From: Lachnospiraceae bacterium
Lineage (GTDB): Bacteria; Bacillota; Clostridia; Lachnospirales; Lachnospiraceae
Direction of reading: 5' to 3'
Length of the DNA: 64,000 bases
NCBI GenBank assembly: GCA_910574715.1
Contig: CAJTCH010000007.1
Coordinates: 62,001-126,000, forward strand
Shown: piece after piece, positions 24,537 to 33,334 of the stretch
Position numbering within the stretch: position 1 is the first letter of the stretch
Layout of the letters: each line of letters opens with the position of its first letter
Position numbers and translations under genes: made by a program
The notes under the pieces: generated by a model
What the model was told of the DNA's origin: nothing
The model's database searches: none
What the model saw: the letters and a program-made list of their open reading frames with translations, nothing else

Positions 24537-26397
24537 ATGTATAGGATAGCTGTATGTGAAGATGAAAAATATATATTAGAAGAATTACATCAAAAAGTAG
24601 AAACATCTTTTGGATATGATGCTGCCGGGAATCAGCGGGATTGAGGTTGCAAAACAGCTCTATCGCAAAAGCCGTATCATTTTTATTACTTTTTATGAGA
24701 AGTATGCTTTGGATGCATTTGAGGTGGATGCTGTACATTATTTGATAAAACCTGTCTCAGATGAACGTCTTTATTTGGCGTTGGATAGGGCAATAGGCCG
24801 ATTGGAACAAATAGATCATAAGATGCTGACGCTTGTGAAGGCAGGAAAAACGAGAATAATTGATATACATGATATCTTATATTGTGAGGTATTTAACCAT
24901 CAAGTGATCATCCATACGATGCAAGACGCTTACGATTACCCGGGATCATTGGATATGTTGGAGAATGAATTGGACGGGGGGTTCTTCCGCTGTCATAGAA
25001 GCTATATTATAAATATGAAGTATGTTATAGGGCGGGAAGAAGGGACGGCAATCATCTCGAGAGGAGATAGAATATTAGTTTCAAGGCGTAAACAAACAGA
25101 GTTGCAAATTGTTTCCATTGGATTTTATATTTGGTGGTTATTTATTAATGGTTGGCTTTATACCGCGGAATTTAGTTTTATACAAAGTTTTACCGGGATA
25201 CAGGGTAAAAAGTATATGATACCATATGTTTTGTTAAGTGATACGCTTACATTTTTAATGATGTATTGCAATAGTGCAGGAGTACCCAGATTGATTCTGC
25301 ATATGGGGCTTATCGTCTGCTTTTGCAGGTTTTTGTTAAATCTGAAGTGGATAGCTGCAATTGCTCCAACAATGATTGTTTTGACACTTTCTACTTTTAT
25401 GGAGGGATTCCAGACAATTTCTATGCGCTGGCTGGTAAAGCAGAATGTTGGAGAGTGCATAGGAATCGTAATACAGATGCTTGTGTCAGGAACGCTGGCC
25501 ATATTATTAGTTATAACATTGCAATTTGTTGTTAAAAAGTATGCCTATACAGGACAGCAAAAAATATCATCTTATCTATATGCACTGCTTCTGCCGTGTG
25601 TATTTATTGTGTGGGTAGTCCGCAGCGGGCTTGGACTGGATATGCGGATGAATCAGTCTTTTAAGGATCAGTCTGATCTTTGGGCTTTGATATGGATTTT
25701 GGGAGCATGTGCTATTTTTTTTATTATTTTGAAATTAGTTAGTAAGATTATCACGTTATCCAAAGAAGAGACAGAACAAAAAAGGCTGCAGGATCAAATA
25801 AAGAGGCAGTATATATATCTGGAAGAAGCAAAAAAAAGAAATGAGCAGTATCGTATGTTTCAGCATGACATTAATAATCATTTCTTGGTTTTGTCTGGAT
25901 TGATTCGTGAAAAAAATTATAATAAAGCTAAAGAGTATTTTGATAAATTGCATAAGACATCTGATAAATTGCTTATTGGTATTGAGTCGGGAAATCCAGT
26001 TATAGATATTCTTTTGAATGAAAAAGTCAATTTCGCAAAATTAAATGGTATTGAGGTGAAACATGATATTAAGAATTTAGCAGACTGCTCTGTGGAAGAT
26101 ATGGATTTGTGTATTATTTTGGCAAATGCAATTGACAATGCGATACAAGCCTGTATAAAAGAAAAGAATGTTCATCCTGAAATAGTAATCGCTGTGCGTA
26201 GAAGGCATCATTTTTTAATTGCAGAAGTAACGAATACAAAGCTTCCAGAGAATTATACATTCGAGTATGGAACTGGTTTGGAAAACATTAAACACATTGT
26301 TGAAAAATATGAAGGAACAATGGAAATAGAAACAAGTGAAAATTGCTTCAGACTGTCAATATTATTGTGTTTGCTGCCGTTTGCGAACATGGAATGA
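24537..26397 (+). pseudogene. Broken LytTR regulator fused in frame to its histidine kinase, pair 3
   Basis: The regulator starts normally at 24537 with a receiver N-terminus, but after about 25 residues the frame shifts and ends at 24644. The downstream frame (open from 24610) resumes at the phospho-acceptor region L-D-M-M-L-P-G-I-S-G. About 30 receiver residues are missing between the two. The LytTR domain (about codons 75-165 of the second frame) then continues without a stop into the membrane sensor of an AgrC-like kinase, joined near 25105, with histidine box Q-H-D-I-N-N-H and N-box A-I-D-N-A-I-Q-A-C. The fusion implies loss of the regulator stop and kinase start. The kinase catalytic part looks intact but its expression and output are doubtful. 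Confidence 0.82.
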
Positions 26398-26412
26398 CCG
26401 TTTACGAAATGG
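26376..26412 (+). promoter_or_regulatory. Paired 21-bp-spaced repeats, likely operator of the pair 3 regulator
   Basis: CCGTTTGCGAA at 26377 and CCGTTTACGAA at 26398 are 21 bp apart, at the end of the kinase frame and upstream of the 26486 gene. Spacing matches the other LytTR sites but the sequence differs, as expected for a regulator with another specificity. A convincing -10 at the usual distance is not evident. Confidence 0.5.
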
Positions 26413-26485
26413 GTCTTGTAAAAATAAGATTAAATCCGATATGCTAAGTGAGAGTTAAAATAAACGAATATGGAGGCAGACAACG

Positions 26486-26941
26486 ATGATCAATAATATA
26501 AGACCCAATTATATCAATCCATTGACGATGGTAAAAAATAACAAGCAAGCGAAACCCTTAGGTTTAGAAAGTATGGATAAAGCAAGGGAGAAGAGGCAAA
26601 AAGCTTTGGAGGCTGAAAAACAGTCAATACAAAATTCATTATTGTTAATGAAAGGAACCTCTGGCAATGGAGAGACACCGGAAGAGAATATTAAACTATT
26701 GGAAAAGAAATTAGACGAAATCACCGCTGAGATTAAGACTACCAGACAGGAAGCAATAAAGAATGTACCGATAAATGAAAAACAGGCGGAAGAAAAAGCT
26801 ATCATTCATGAAGATTTTGACACATTCAGGCAAAAACAATGTGAGGAACCTCTGGGATGTTACAGAGTTGTAAATGATAATGATAAAGGATATAAAATAG
26901 AATATGATGAACTTGATGGAAGAAGTCAGGAAGGATACTAA
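26486..26941 (+). CDS. Uncharacterised 151-residue coiled-coil protein
   Basis: The product is highly charged with two stretches likely to form coiled coils (about 28-52 and 66-100, rich in Lys, Glu and Ala). No signal peptide or membrane segment. A strong AGGCAG-type ribosome region lies upstream. It directly abuts the next ORF (stop at 26941, ATG at 26942). Position suggests it was the output gene of pair 3, similar to the placement of the unknown gene after the kinase at 47295. Confidence 0.65.
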   Translation: MINNIRPNYINPLTMVKNNKQAKPLGLESMDKAREKRQKALEAEKQSIQNSLLLMKGTSGNGETPEENIKLLEKKLDEITAEIKTTRQEAIKNVPINEKQAEEKAIIHEDFDTFRQKQCEEPLGCYRVVNDNDKGYKIEYDELDGRSQEGY

Positions 26942-27274
26942 ATGAAGGTTTATGGGAATTATAATAATATCTTTGCAAAGTTGAACCAAGGATGTAATGG
27001 CCATCAGAATGGAAATAATAAAAACTCAAATATCATGGGGAAATTAATAGACGGAGGTCTATATAGTAGACAGGGTAAAGCTGTTACTAATTTTCAGTTA
27101 AAGCTGCCAGAACCTCAGTCTGATTTAGCAGAACAGACATTGAAAAATCCGTACAATTTTGATTTTTTGACACTGAGGGAAGAATATGATGAAAAGGAAT
27201 TAGAAGAGGCTCTTATCAACCAGATTACTCAGTTTCTATTGGAATTAGGTACTAGTACAGCATTGCGTAATTAG
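26942..27274 (+). pseudogene. Chimeric ORF: unknown N-terminus joined to YhcG/DUF1016 nuclease fragment
   Basis: The first 40 codons encode an Asn/Gly-rich segment unlike any nuclease. From about codon 41 the translation (R-Q-G-K-A-V-T-N-F, then L-P-E-P-Q-S-D-L-A, N-P-Y-N-F-D-F-L and E-L-E-E-A-L) is the middle of a DUF1016/YhcG PD-(D/E)XK protein. The frame ends at 27274 inside a small palindromic element. The N-terminal domain of the nuclease is absent, so a deletion fused another gene start to it. Confidence 0.75.
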
Positions 27275-27416
27275 CAGTGAATTCTGCACTCGCTATCTGT
27301 GCCAGCTGCACGCCTCCAATCCTAGACGTAGCCCGCTACGCCGTCGGCTTGTAGACGCACATCTGACGCAGATATCAAGCACATTATACACTGTTAATTA
27401 TGCAATGATGTACTAG
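27252..27416. mobile_element. MITE-like palindromic element 1
   Basis: This 165-bp segment is bounded by 28-bp inverted repeats (27252-27279 and 27389-27416) that match at 25 of 28 positions. It carries no ORF and interrupts the nuclease sequence immediately after its E-L-G codons. Internal sequence includes a GC-rich TAGCGGGC-type core. Confidence 0.7.
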
Positions 27417-27527
27417 CCATATAACGCAGAATGATTTTTCATATGCAAGGCGGAGGAATGAGGCGTAGTGGGCGCTACGCCGATTGACAACAACGACGCA
27501 GATGGAAAATCAGGCAAGTTATATGGC
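27416..27527. mobile_element. MITE-like palindromic element 2
   Basis: This 112-bp segment begins GCCATATAAC (27416) and ends with its exact complement (27518-27527); the adjoining bases also pair over part of their length. It abuts element 1 and carries the internal GTAGTGGGCGCTACGCC palindrome. The pair may have inserted sequentially or moved as one unit. Confidence 0.65.
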
Positions 27528-27915
27528 TGGTTACTTATTATTCGGTGTACTAGGCAGACAGGTACATTTGCGTGTCGGTAAAAGCGATTTCTATATAGAC
27601 TTGCTTTTTTATCATGTCCGTCTGCATTGCTATGTTGTCGTAGAGTTAAAAACAGAGAAATTTAAGCCAGAATTTGCAGGAAAATTAAATTTTTATGTGA
27701 CTGCTGTCAATAAGCAAATGAAAACAAAACAGGACAATCCAACGATTGGAATTCTTATCTGCAAGGATAAGGATGATGTTGTCGCCGAGTATGCACTTGA
27801 TGATATTTCACAGCCAATCGGGATTGCGGAATATGAATTGACGAAAGTACTTCGTGAAGGATTTAAGAGCAGCCTGCCGATGGTTGAAGAAATAGAGAAC
27901 GAGTTGTCTGAATAA
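27484..27915 (+). pseudogene. C-terminal part of the disrupted YhcG/DUF1016 PD-(D/E)XK nuclease
   Basis: From about 27545 the translation (G-R-Q-V-H-L, D-F-Y-I-D-L-L-F-Y-H, V-V-E-L-K-T-E-K-F-K-P-E, N-P-T-I-G-I-L-I-C-K) is the conserved nuclease end of YhcG proteins, with the D...E-x-K catalytic pattern present. The apparent N-terminus comes from MITE 2. Together with the piece ending near 27250 it represents one gene split by a 295-bp insertion. YhcG proteins are seen near restriction and mobile loci, consistent with accessory DNA. Confidence 0.8.
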
Positions 27916-27943
27916 ATTGGCTTACGAGCTGTAAGCCAATTTT
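27914..27943 (+). terminator. Terminator after the nuclease remnant
   Basis: A 12-bp perfect stem around GTAAGCCAA with a 5-nt loop (GAGCT) is followed by a short T run. It starts at the nuclease stop codon. Confidence 0.65.
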
Positions 27944-28095
27944 AGGCACAAGTCAAAATTATACAGAGTCACATCATTTAATTTGGTGGAGATGAGTTTG
28001 TTATGTAAAAAACAAATTATGATTGCTCACACGTTCATTGGCTTTGCATCTAAAGTGTCTGGCTCTTTGATGACTGGTACTTGTATATTTTGTGC

Positions 28096-28284
28096 TCAAT
28101 CAAAACTTTTTGCTTGCACTTCCGATAGTAGGCGGGTAATTTTTCTTTGCTCAATATTTTTTTCGTATTGACGAATAATAGAGTCATTTAGTTCTTGGCT
28201 GGGTTTTTGTTTTATTCTAAGTGCTTTTCTCAATAACAGTTCTATTTCGTTTTTATTGTTATTGCCTTTTGAATGATTCTTCAT
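28096..28284 (-). CDS. Small hypothetical protein, 62 residues
   Basis: The product is a charged, helical peptide (L-L-L-R-K-A-L-R-I-K, then L-N-D-S-I-I-R-Q-Y-E-K-N) with no membrane segment. Its ATG overlaps the amidase stop codon by 4 bp, so it is translationally coupled and probably real. It reads like the N-terminal part of a longer protein and may be truncated at the island boundary. No family recognised. Confidence 0.5.
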   Translation of the reverse strand: MKNHSKGNNNKNEIELLLRKALRIKQKPSQELNDSIIRQYEKNIEQRKITRLLSEVQAKSFD

Positions 28285-29087
28285 AAGTTTTCATCTCCCT
28301 TTATCTTGTTAAAAATTCCTTCTGCCATTCTCTGCGCCAAGATTTCCTGATAGTCGTTATTTAACAGCTTTTGACTCTCAGAATAATTTGAAAGAAATCC
28401 CATTTCCACCAGAACAGCAGGTATTTGAGTATTCCGCAAAACATAATAGTTTTCGGTTTTTGCATATCTCGTTTTCACGTCATTGCTTAGCGAAACTGCA
28501 TGGATTATGCTTTCTGCATATGCTTTGCTTTCCGTTGCGTCTGGACTATTGTAATAACATTCCAAACCTGCTATCTGCGCATCATCTTCATAATAGTTGC
28601 AATGAAGGCTGATAAAAAAATCTGCATTGGAATCGTTTGCAACAGAAGTCCGCTGTGCAAGGCTCATCTTCTCATCGGAGTTTCTGGTCAGAATAACTTC
28701 AATATTGTTATCCTCCAGAATCGTTTTTAACTTCAATGCAACCGAAAGGTTAATATCCTTTTCTATAATCTTTCCACTGACAGTCCCACCGTCACTTCCG
28801 CCATGTCCTGCATCTATGATGACGCAAAACTTTGAAACGTAGTCAGCTGTTGAAGTAATAGGAGCAGTACCATTGCCAGCGTTCGTATCTGTATATGTAT
28901 TGGTATATATATCTGTGCATATATCTGTTTTTTTATCTTCCTTTGTAAACTTTTCGCATATGTAAAGACAGCCGCAAATCATAAGTATTATCATTATTAC
29001 TGGTATCAGTATAACGACTGCCCTGAGCAGATAAGCTATCACAAGCCGTTTGACCTTTTTTCTCTTTCTGTGTTGTTTTTTATCCAT
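28281..29087 (-). CDS. Membrane-anchored N-acetylmuramoyl-L-alanine amidase (Amidase_3)
   Basis: The 268-residue product has a basic N-terminus, one membrane helix (about 16-45), a Thr/Asp-rich linker and an Amidase_3 domain. Zinc and catalytic residues are seen in D-A-G-H-G-G, E-K-D-I-N-L, S-L-H-C-N-Y and V-E-M-G-F-L-S-N. It cleaves the amide between muramic acid and the stem peptide. It has its own promoter with the operator shared by the two-component and transporter operons, which places it in that envelope-stress-type regulon. Confidence 0.9.
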   Translation of the reverse strand: MDKKQHRKRKKVKRLVIAYLLRAVVILIPVIMIILMICGCLYICEKFTKEDKKTDICTDIYTNTYTDTNAGNGTAPITSTADYVSKFCVIIDAGHGGSDGGTVSGKIIEKDINLSVALKLKTILEDNNIEVILTRNSDEKMSLAQRTSVANDSNADFFISLHCNYYEDDAQIAGLECYYNSPDATESKAYAESIIHAVSLSNDVKTRYAKTENYYVLRNTQIPAVLVEMGFLSNYSESQKLLNNDYQEILAQRMAEGIFNKIKGDENL

Positions 29088-29118
29088 TGCCGCATTTGTT
29101 CCTCATTCCTTTTTCCAA

Positions 29119-29156
29119 AATATATTGTTTCATAGGAAAGTCAAAAACTGGTCAAG
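29119..29156 (-). promoter_or_regulatory. Operator/promoter of the amidase gene (OmpR-type paired TTGAC repeats)
   Basis: Read on the minus strand, 29156 to 29140 is CTTGACC, four bases, then TTTGAC, giving two TTGAC repeats 11 bp apart. The same 17-bp arrangement occurs at 35685-35701 and 39790-39806. The -10 box is weak here. Direct repeats of this spacing are typical for OmpR/PhoB regulators. Confidence 0.65.
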
Positions 29157-29169
29157 AATTAGGCATTAT

Positions 29170-31179
29170 TCAACGACTTTTTGATAAAACGATGTTCTCC
29201 CCGCTTTCTTTTGCTAATATATAAATGTTGCCGGCATCACAAGTAACCGACATTGCGGGCGTATCGCTAATCAATCTTTTGTTGTTCCCATCCTTGTCGC
29301 AGGAATATACACGATTTCCGTCTGTTCTGGAGACATAATAAATCGACTGCTCATCCATGCAGAAATCATACGCAACTACTTTTTCATAAGTAAAAGTTTC
29401 GCCGCTTAGAACATGATACCTTGTTAAAACCGATTGCTCGTTTTTGTAAAAAATGTTTTCTCCATCGAATGAGATATTTCCACTTGTAGGGACGTCAAGT
29501 TTTGTAATGCCTTTCGTGAAACGGTTTACTTCTGTTATACCATCATTGCCAATGAAAAATATGCTGTCATTATTTATAAAAAAATCATGATGGAACTCTA
29601 AAAACTTCCATTTATCACCCGTCTCATAATCAATGCCAAAGAGGGAACGGCCAGAATTTGTAATCTGTTCAAAAACGATTTTTTCCTCAAAAGTATCTAA
29701 ATTAAGTTCTACTACCGACACTTTTGTTATACTGCTGTTATAGTTTCCGACACGGTTCACATAGCTTTCCGTAACCGATGTCGTATAATATAGATATGGT
29801 GAACATACACAAAACGCACATACCTTTTCTTCATCAGAAAACGCCCCAAATATAGGTGAGCGTACTAAATGAAGCATTTCTCCCGTGGAAGCATTTTTAA
29901 GATAATAATCAAAAGTTTCTGCGTCCTGTGCTATTTCATAGCCCATACAATCATATTCCGCCGATGAATTATAAATAAAATTCTGGCTTTTTCCGTTATC
30001 TGAACATCCTGTCATTGTCAATACGAAACTAAGTATGATAGCAAGAGTCGGTACATTTCGCATTTTCCTTGTTTTCATTTGCCATTTGTTAGAATTGCTC
30101 CGTAAAATCCAAGCGGAAGCCAAAATACATAAGAATACGGATACTGAAAACAAAATCAATAGTGTAATAGTATTAATCTCTGCAAAAACAATTTTCTCAT
30201 CACCTGTAAAAGCATCACTTAAAACAATATCTCCTGCAAAAAAGTCTGTTCCGAGCAGAAATGGCAAAGGCAGCGGCAGACGGTAAATAATTGTTTTGGA
30301 TAGACCCACATAGGGAATAATGACCGATACTGCACCTGCAAGCAGGGTCACCGCATATTTTTTCGCCAAAACAGAAATAAACATAAGAAACATTGCTAAA
30401 AACACGCTGCCAAAAAGACGGAGCAATCCTATATATATATATCCCTCGAATAAAGTTATGCTTTTGTTGCTGCCTGCAAAGTAACTAAGGCTTTGGATGG
30501 GATAATTCCCATTAGGCAGTCCATATTTGAGGCTGTAAAATCCGTATTCAATGAGCGATATGCTTACGCACATCAAGAGGACGCCTGAAATAACAATGAG
30601 CAGCTTATGCAAAGAGCCTTTTCGTCCCTCTTTTGCGGTCAAAATCAAAGCATTCATCTGGCAGCTATACTCGGAACAGAATACGGGCGTAACCAAGAGC
30701 AAAATGCCAAGGAAGAGGACAAAATTAAGCGTACCTTTGCCAAGAAGCCCCGTCCATCCGTTCGTTTGAAGAAAATAGCGGTTTTGGGCATTTTCGCAGA
30801 TGTAGAGATATTGCTGATATATGACTTCAAATCCATTTTGATGTTCCAGAACATTTTTGATTTCCTGGCTCTCTTTTTTATATTCACTTTCACTGATTTT
30901 GCCATCATAGTAGCTTCCCAAAAGATAGCTTTTCTTCCCCTTGGCTTCTGCAATTCTCTCTGCCTCCTGTTCCAGATAGATAGAGGATTCATCAGTACAG
31001 TATCCATTTACCTTTTCAAGATACCATTCATATTCACTTTTGTACTGTTCCATTGCACTATTATAAGGATTGTCTGATGCAACGAGCCAAATGGTGCCAA
31101 GTAATAGAACAAGGACGATATAGCAAAGCCCTTTTTGGTGGAGCATTATCTTTTTTATTTCGTACATGAATCCAGACAT
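29170..31179 (-). CDS. ABC-type permease fused to a lipoprotein-like propeller domain
   Basis: The 669-residue product has an ABC-2-like permease part (about 1-367) with one N-terminal helix, a 130-residue extracellular loop and several more helices. Next comes a segment that looks like a lipoprotein signal (M-K-T-R-K at about 368 and the lipobox L-T-M-T-G-C) and then about 280 residues of beta-propeller-like repeats. The internal ATG at 30078 could be a separate start, so this may be two genes fused by loss of a stop. The start chosen at 31179 has GGAGG 5 nt upstream and overlaps the preceding permease gene. Confidence 0.7.
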   Translation of the reverse strand: MSGFMYEIKKIMLHQKGLCYIVLVLLLGTIWLVASDNPYNSAMEQYKSEYEWYLEKVNGYCTDESSIYLEQEAERIAEAKGKKSYLLGSYYDGKISESEYKKESQEIKNVLEHQNGFEVIYQQYLYICENAQNRYFLQTNGWTGLLGKGTLNFVLFLGILLLVTPVFCSEYSCQMNALILTAKEGRKGSLHKLLIVISGVLLMCVSISLIEYGFYSLKYGLPNGNYPIQSLSYFAGSNKSITLFEGYIYIGLLRLFGSVFLAMFLMFISVLAKKYAVTLLAGAVSVIIPYVGLSKTIIYRLPLPLPFLLGTDFFAGDIVLSDAFTGDEKIVFAEINTITLLILFSVSVFLCILASAWILRSNSNKWQMKTRKMRNVPTLAIILSFVLTMTGCSDNGKSQNFIYNSSAEYDCMGYEIAQDAETFDYYLKNASTGEMLHLVRSPIFGAFSDEEKVCAFCVCSPYLYYTTSVTESYVNRVGNYNSSITKVSVVELNLDTFEEKIVFEQITNSGRSLFGIDYETGDKWKFLEFHHDFFINNDSIFFIGNDGITEVNRFTKGITKLDVPTSGNISFDGENIFYKNEQSVLTRYHVLSGETFTYEKVVAYDFCMDEQSIYYVSRTDGNRVYSCDKDGNNKRLISDTPAMSVTCDAGNIYILAKESGENIVLSKSR

Positions 31180-32396
31180 TTTATCCTCCTGTCCCGGCAA
31201 TGGCAGTTCTTCTTAGAAAGTATAACCATTACCGTTATTACAGCCATTCCCAATATTACAGCAAAAATAATAGCTGCCAAAAAACTTTGTATCGGATAGC
31301 CCGCAAAACCGATAAATTCAGTCTTACCGAACAAAATGCGGTTAGTGAGCAGCGAATATGGGTTTATTATCTTTAGCCAAATATTGCTTGAGTAACTCTG
31401 TGACGCACCTGTAATAATCAAACATAAGGCTGCTCCAAAGTCAGCGACAAATGGGATAAGAGCGTTACGCCAAAACATGGAAATCAATAGGAATACCATA
31501 CTCATAGTCCATATGCCGATTGCTTTTGTAATTGCGGATAGAACTACATATTGCCACAAATTGCAGTTTACCGCAGCCGTACTGAAATTGCTGATGGCAT
31601 ACAGAGGAAGATTATATCCTTCCATTGTTCTAAATGAAAAGGAAAAACCAAGATAATCCAGTACGGAAAACCATATTACAACACTTATTACAAACAAAGT
31701 AACTGCAACAATTTTAGCGAATACGGTTTTTTTACCGCCATTAGGGTTCGTCAGTAACAGCATATCCATCTGCGTTTCCTTTTCATAGACGAAAGTGCCG
31801 ATAATTCCGTATAAACAAAGGAACAAAACCAATATATTTGAAAAATCATAGTTTAAATAATAGTTATACATTTCCTGATAGGCAAAAGCTGGTATATTCC
31901 GTCCAGAATAAAGATTGTAAATTACACTGTTTTTACGCACTTCAAAGTTAAGTCCTTGTTCCTTGTAAAATGCAGCATTTTCTTTTGCCTTCTTTGCTGC
32001 TTTCGAAGCATAGGTCCGATAATTATAGAAATATTCCATAGGCTGTACATAGTATTTTTCTAAGATGTTTTCGTCACTATATATATTTCCCGTCATCGTA
32101 TTCGGGTCATCTGTGTCTGTGCTTGCCGTCATATCAGCCGTAGCGTCTGCTAACGGCTGATATAGGTCAAGAAGATTGTTGATTTTATCGTTAGTTATCT
32201 CACCGCGATATTTCTCATAGAGCTGCCAATACACGCTGTTCCAACTGCGGCTGTCTTTCCCGTCTGCCAAGTAGGAATAGGAATGAAATTCATTATTTAT
32301 TTTGAACAGGTTTATTACGCTGAACAGAATAAGTACAACAAGTATTGACCGCTTGCAAAACAATTTGTAAAATTCATATCTGATTAAGCGTGTCAT
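31155..32396 (-). CDS. ABC transporter permease subunit (ABC-2 type)
   Basis: The 413-residue membrane protein has an N-terminal helix (M-T-R-L-I-R-Y-E-F-Y-K start typical of such permeases), a large loop of about 140 residues and a C-terminal set of about five helices. It overlaps the downstream permease by 25 bp and follows the ATPase gene. The ATG at 32396 has GGAGAG upstream; the frame extends further to 32468 without a ribosome site. It probably forms a heteromeric exporter or resistance pump with the neighbours. Confidence 0.82.
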   Translation of the reverse strand: MTRLIRYEFYKLFCKRSILVVLILFSVINLFKINNEFHSYSYLADGKDSRSWNSVYWQLYEKYRGEITNDKINNLLDLYQPLADATADMTASTDTDDPNTMTGNIYSDENILEKYYVQPMEYFYNYRTYASKAAKKAKENAAFYKEQGLNFEVRKNSVIYNLYSGRNIPAFAYQEMYNYYLNYDFSNILVLFLCLYGIIGTFVYEKETQMDMLLLTNPNGGKKTVFAKIVAVTLFVISVVIWFSVLDYLGFSFSFRTMEGYNLPLYAISNFSTAAVNCNLWQYVVLSAITKAIGIWTMSMVFLLISMFWRNALIPFVADFGAALCLIITGASQSYSSNIWLKIINPYSLLTNRILFGKTEFIGFAGYPIQSFLAAIIFAVILGMAVITVMVILSKKNCHCRDRRIKCLDSCTK

Positions 32397-32449
32397 TTTT
32401 TCTCTCCAATGTCTTTCGACTCTCGCGGCATTCGTCAAATGCTCGTGCG

Positions 32450-32483
32450 AGCACGGCACTTGACTCATTGCCCGCGGAAATAA
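32450..32483. repeat. 34-bp dispersed repeat, copy 1
   Basis: This segment begins AGCACGGCACTTGACTCATT on the plus strand and matches 37765-37798 at 32 of 34 positions. It covers the end of the ABC ATPase gene and the space before the permease gene. Confidence 0.8.
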
Positions 32484-33328
32484 TATAAAAATACATCTTC
32501 CAAGTTAGGGGAAGCTTTTACTGCGTTTGTTGCGGGCGAACTATCGCTTACAATCCTTACTGAAAAATTTTCGCCCTGCTGCTTCATATTACTGACATAA
32601 TATTTGTTGCTAAGACAGGCAGCCTCTTTGGCGTTTGTTGTCACTTCCCACACTTTACCATAGATACTCTGTTCTAATACGTCGGTAGTTCCTTGCGTAA
32701 TCAAAGTGCCTTCTTTGAGAATAATAATCTCTTTTGCAATACACTCGACATCAGAAACGATATGGGTAGCCAGCAAAATCGTCCGTCCCTGTGCAAACTG
32801 TGAAATCAAATTGCGAAAGCGGATGCGTTCACTTGGGTCAAGTCCTGCCGTAGGCTCGTCTAAAATAAGGATTTTAGGGTCGCCTAACATTGCCTGGACA
32901 ATGCCGACTCTCTGACGCATACCACCAGAAAGAGCGCCAATCTTTTTATCTTTCGCATCTAAAAGGTTGACAATGCCCAGAAGCTTAAAAGCTCGTTCTA
33001 TTCCTTGTTCCGCAGGGATTCCTTTTAATGCACACATATATAACAGGAAATCTATTACCGTAAAATCCCGATAGAAGATAGGGTATTGCGGCATATATCC
33101 GATTTTTGATAAAAAGTCTTTGCCCATTTTTTTTGCATCTTGACCGTCTATCAAAACAGTTCCATTATCGCTGCCCAAAATGCCGACAAATATATTTATC
33201 AGCGTTGTTTTTCCTGCGCCGTTAGCCCCTAAAAGTCCATAGACGCCCTCCGAGAGTTCAGTGGTAAAATTCTTTAGGGCATATTTACCTTTATACTGTT
33301 TTGAAACATTCTGAAATGATACTTTCAT
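32465..33328 (-). CDS. ABC transporter ATP-binding protein
   Basis: The 287-residue ATPase has Walker A G-A-N-G-A-G-K-T-T (about 34-42), signature L-S-G-G-M-R-Q-R, Walker B L-I-L-D-E-P and switch His in A-T-H-I-V. It is the energy subunit for the two permeases encoded downstream, in a five-gene minus-strand operon with two lipoproteins. This class is common among antimicrobial-peptide export or resistance transporters in Clostridia; the substrate here is unknown. Confidence 0.92.
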   Translation of the reverse strand: MKVSFQNVSKQYKGKYALKNFTTELSEGVYGLLGANGAGKTTLINIFVGILGSDNGTVLIDGQDAKKMGKDFLSKIGYMPQYPIFYRDFTVIDFLLYMCALKGIPAEQGIERAFKLLGIVNLLDAKDKKIGALSGGMRQRVGIVQAMLGDPKILILDEPTAGLDPSERIRFRNLISQFAQGRTILLATHIVSDVECIAKEIIILKEGTLITQGTTDVLEQSIYGKVWEVTTNAKEAACLSNKYYVSNMKQQGENFSVRIVSDSSPATNAVKASPNLEDVFLYYFRGQ

Positions 33329-33334
33329 AGATTA

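Noticed and set aside
27983-28171. 62-codon plus-strand ORF after the nuclease remnant
   Set aside because: Largely antisense to the coupled 62-residue minus-strand gene, with no ribosome site or recognisable features.
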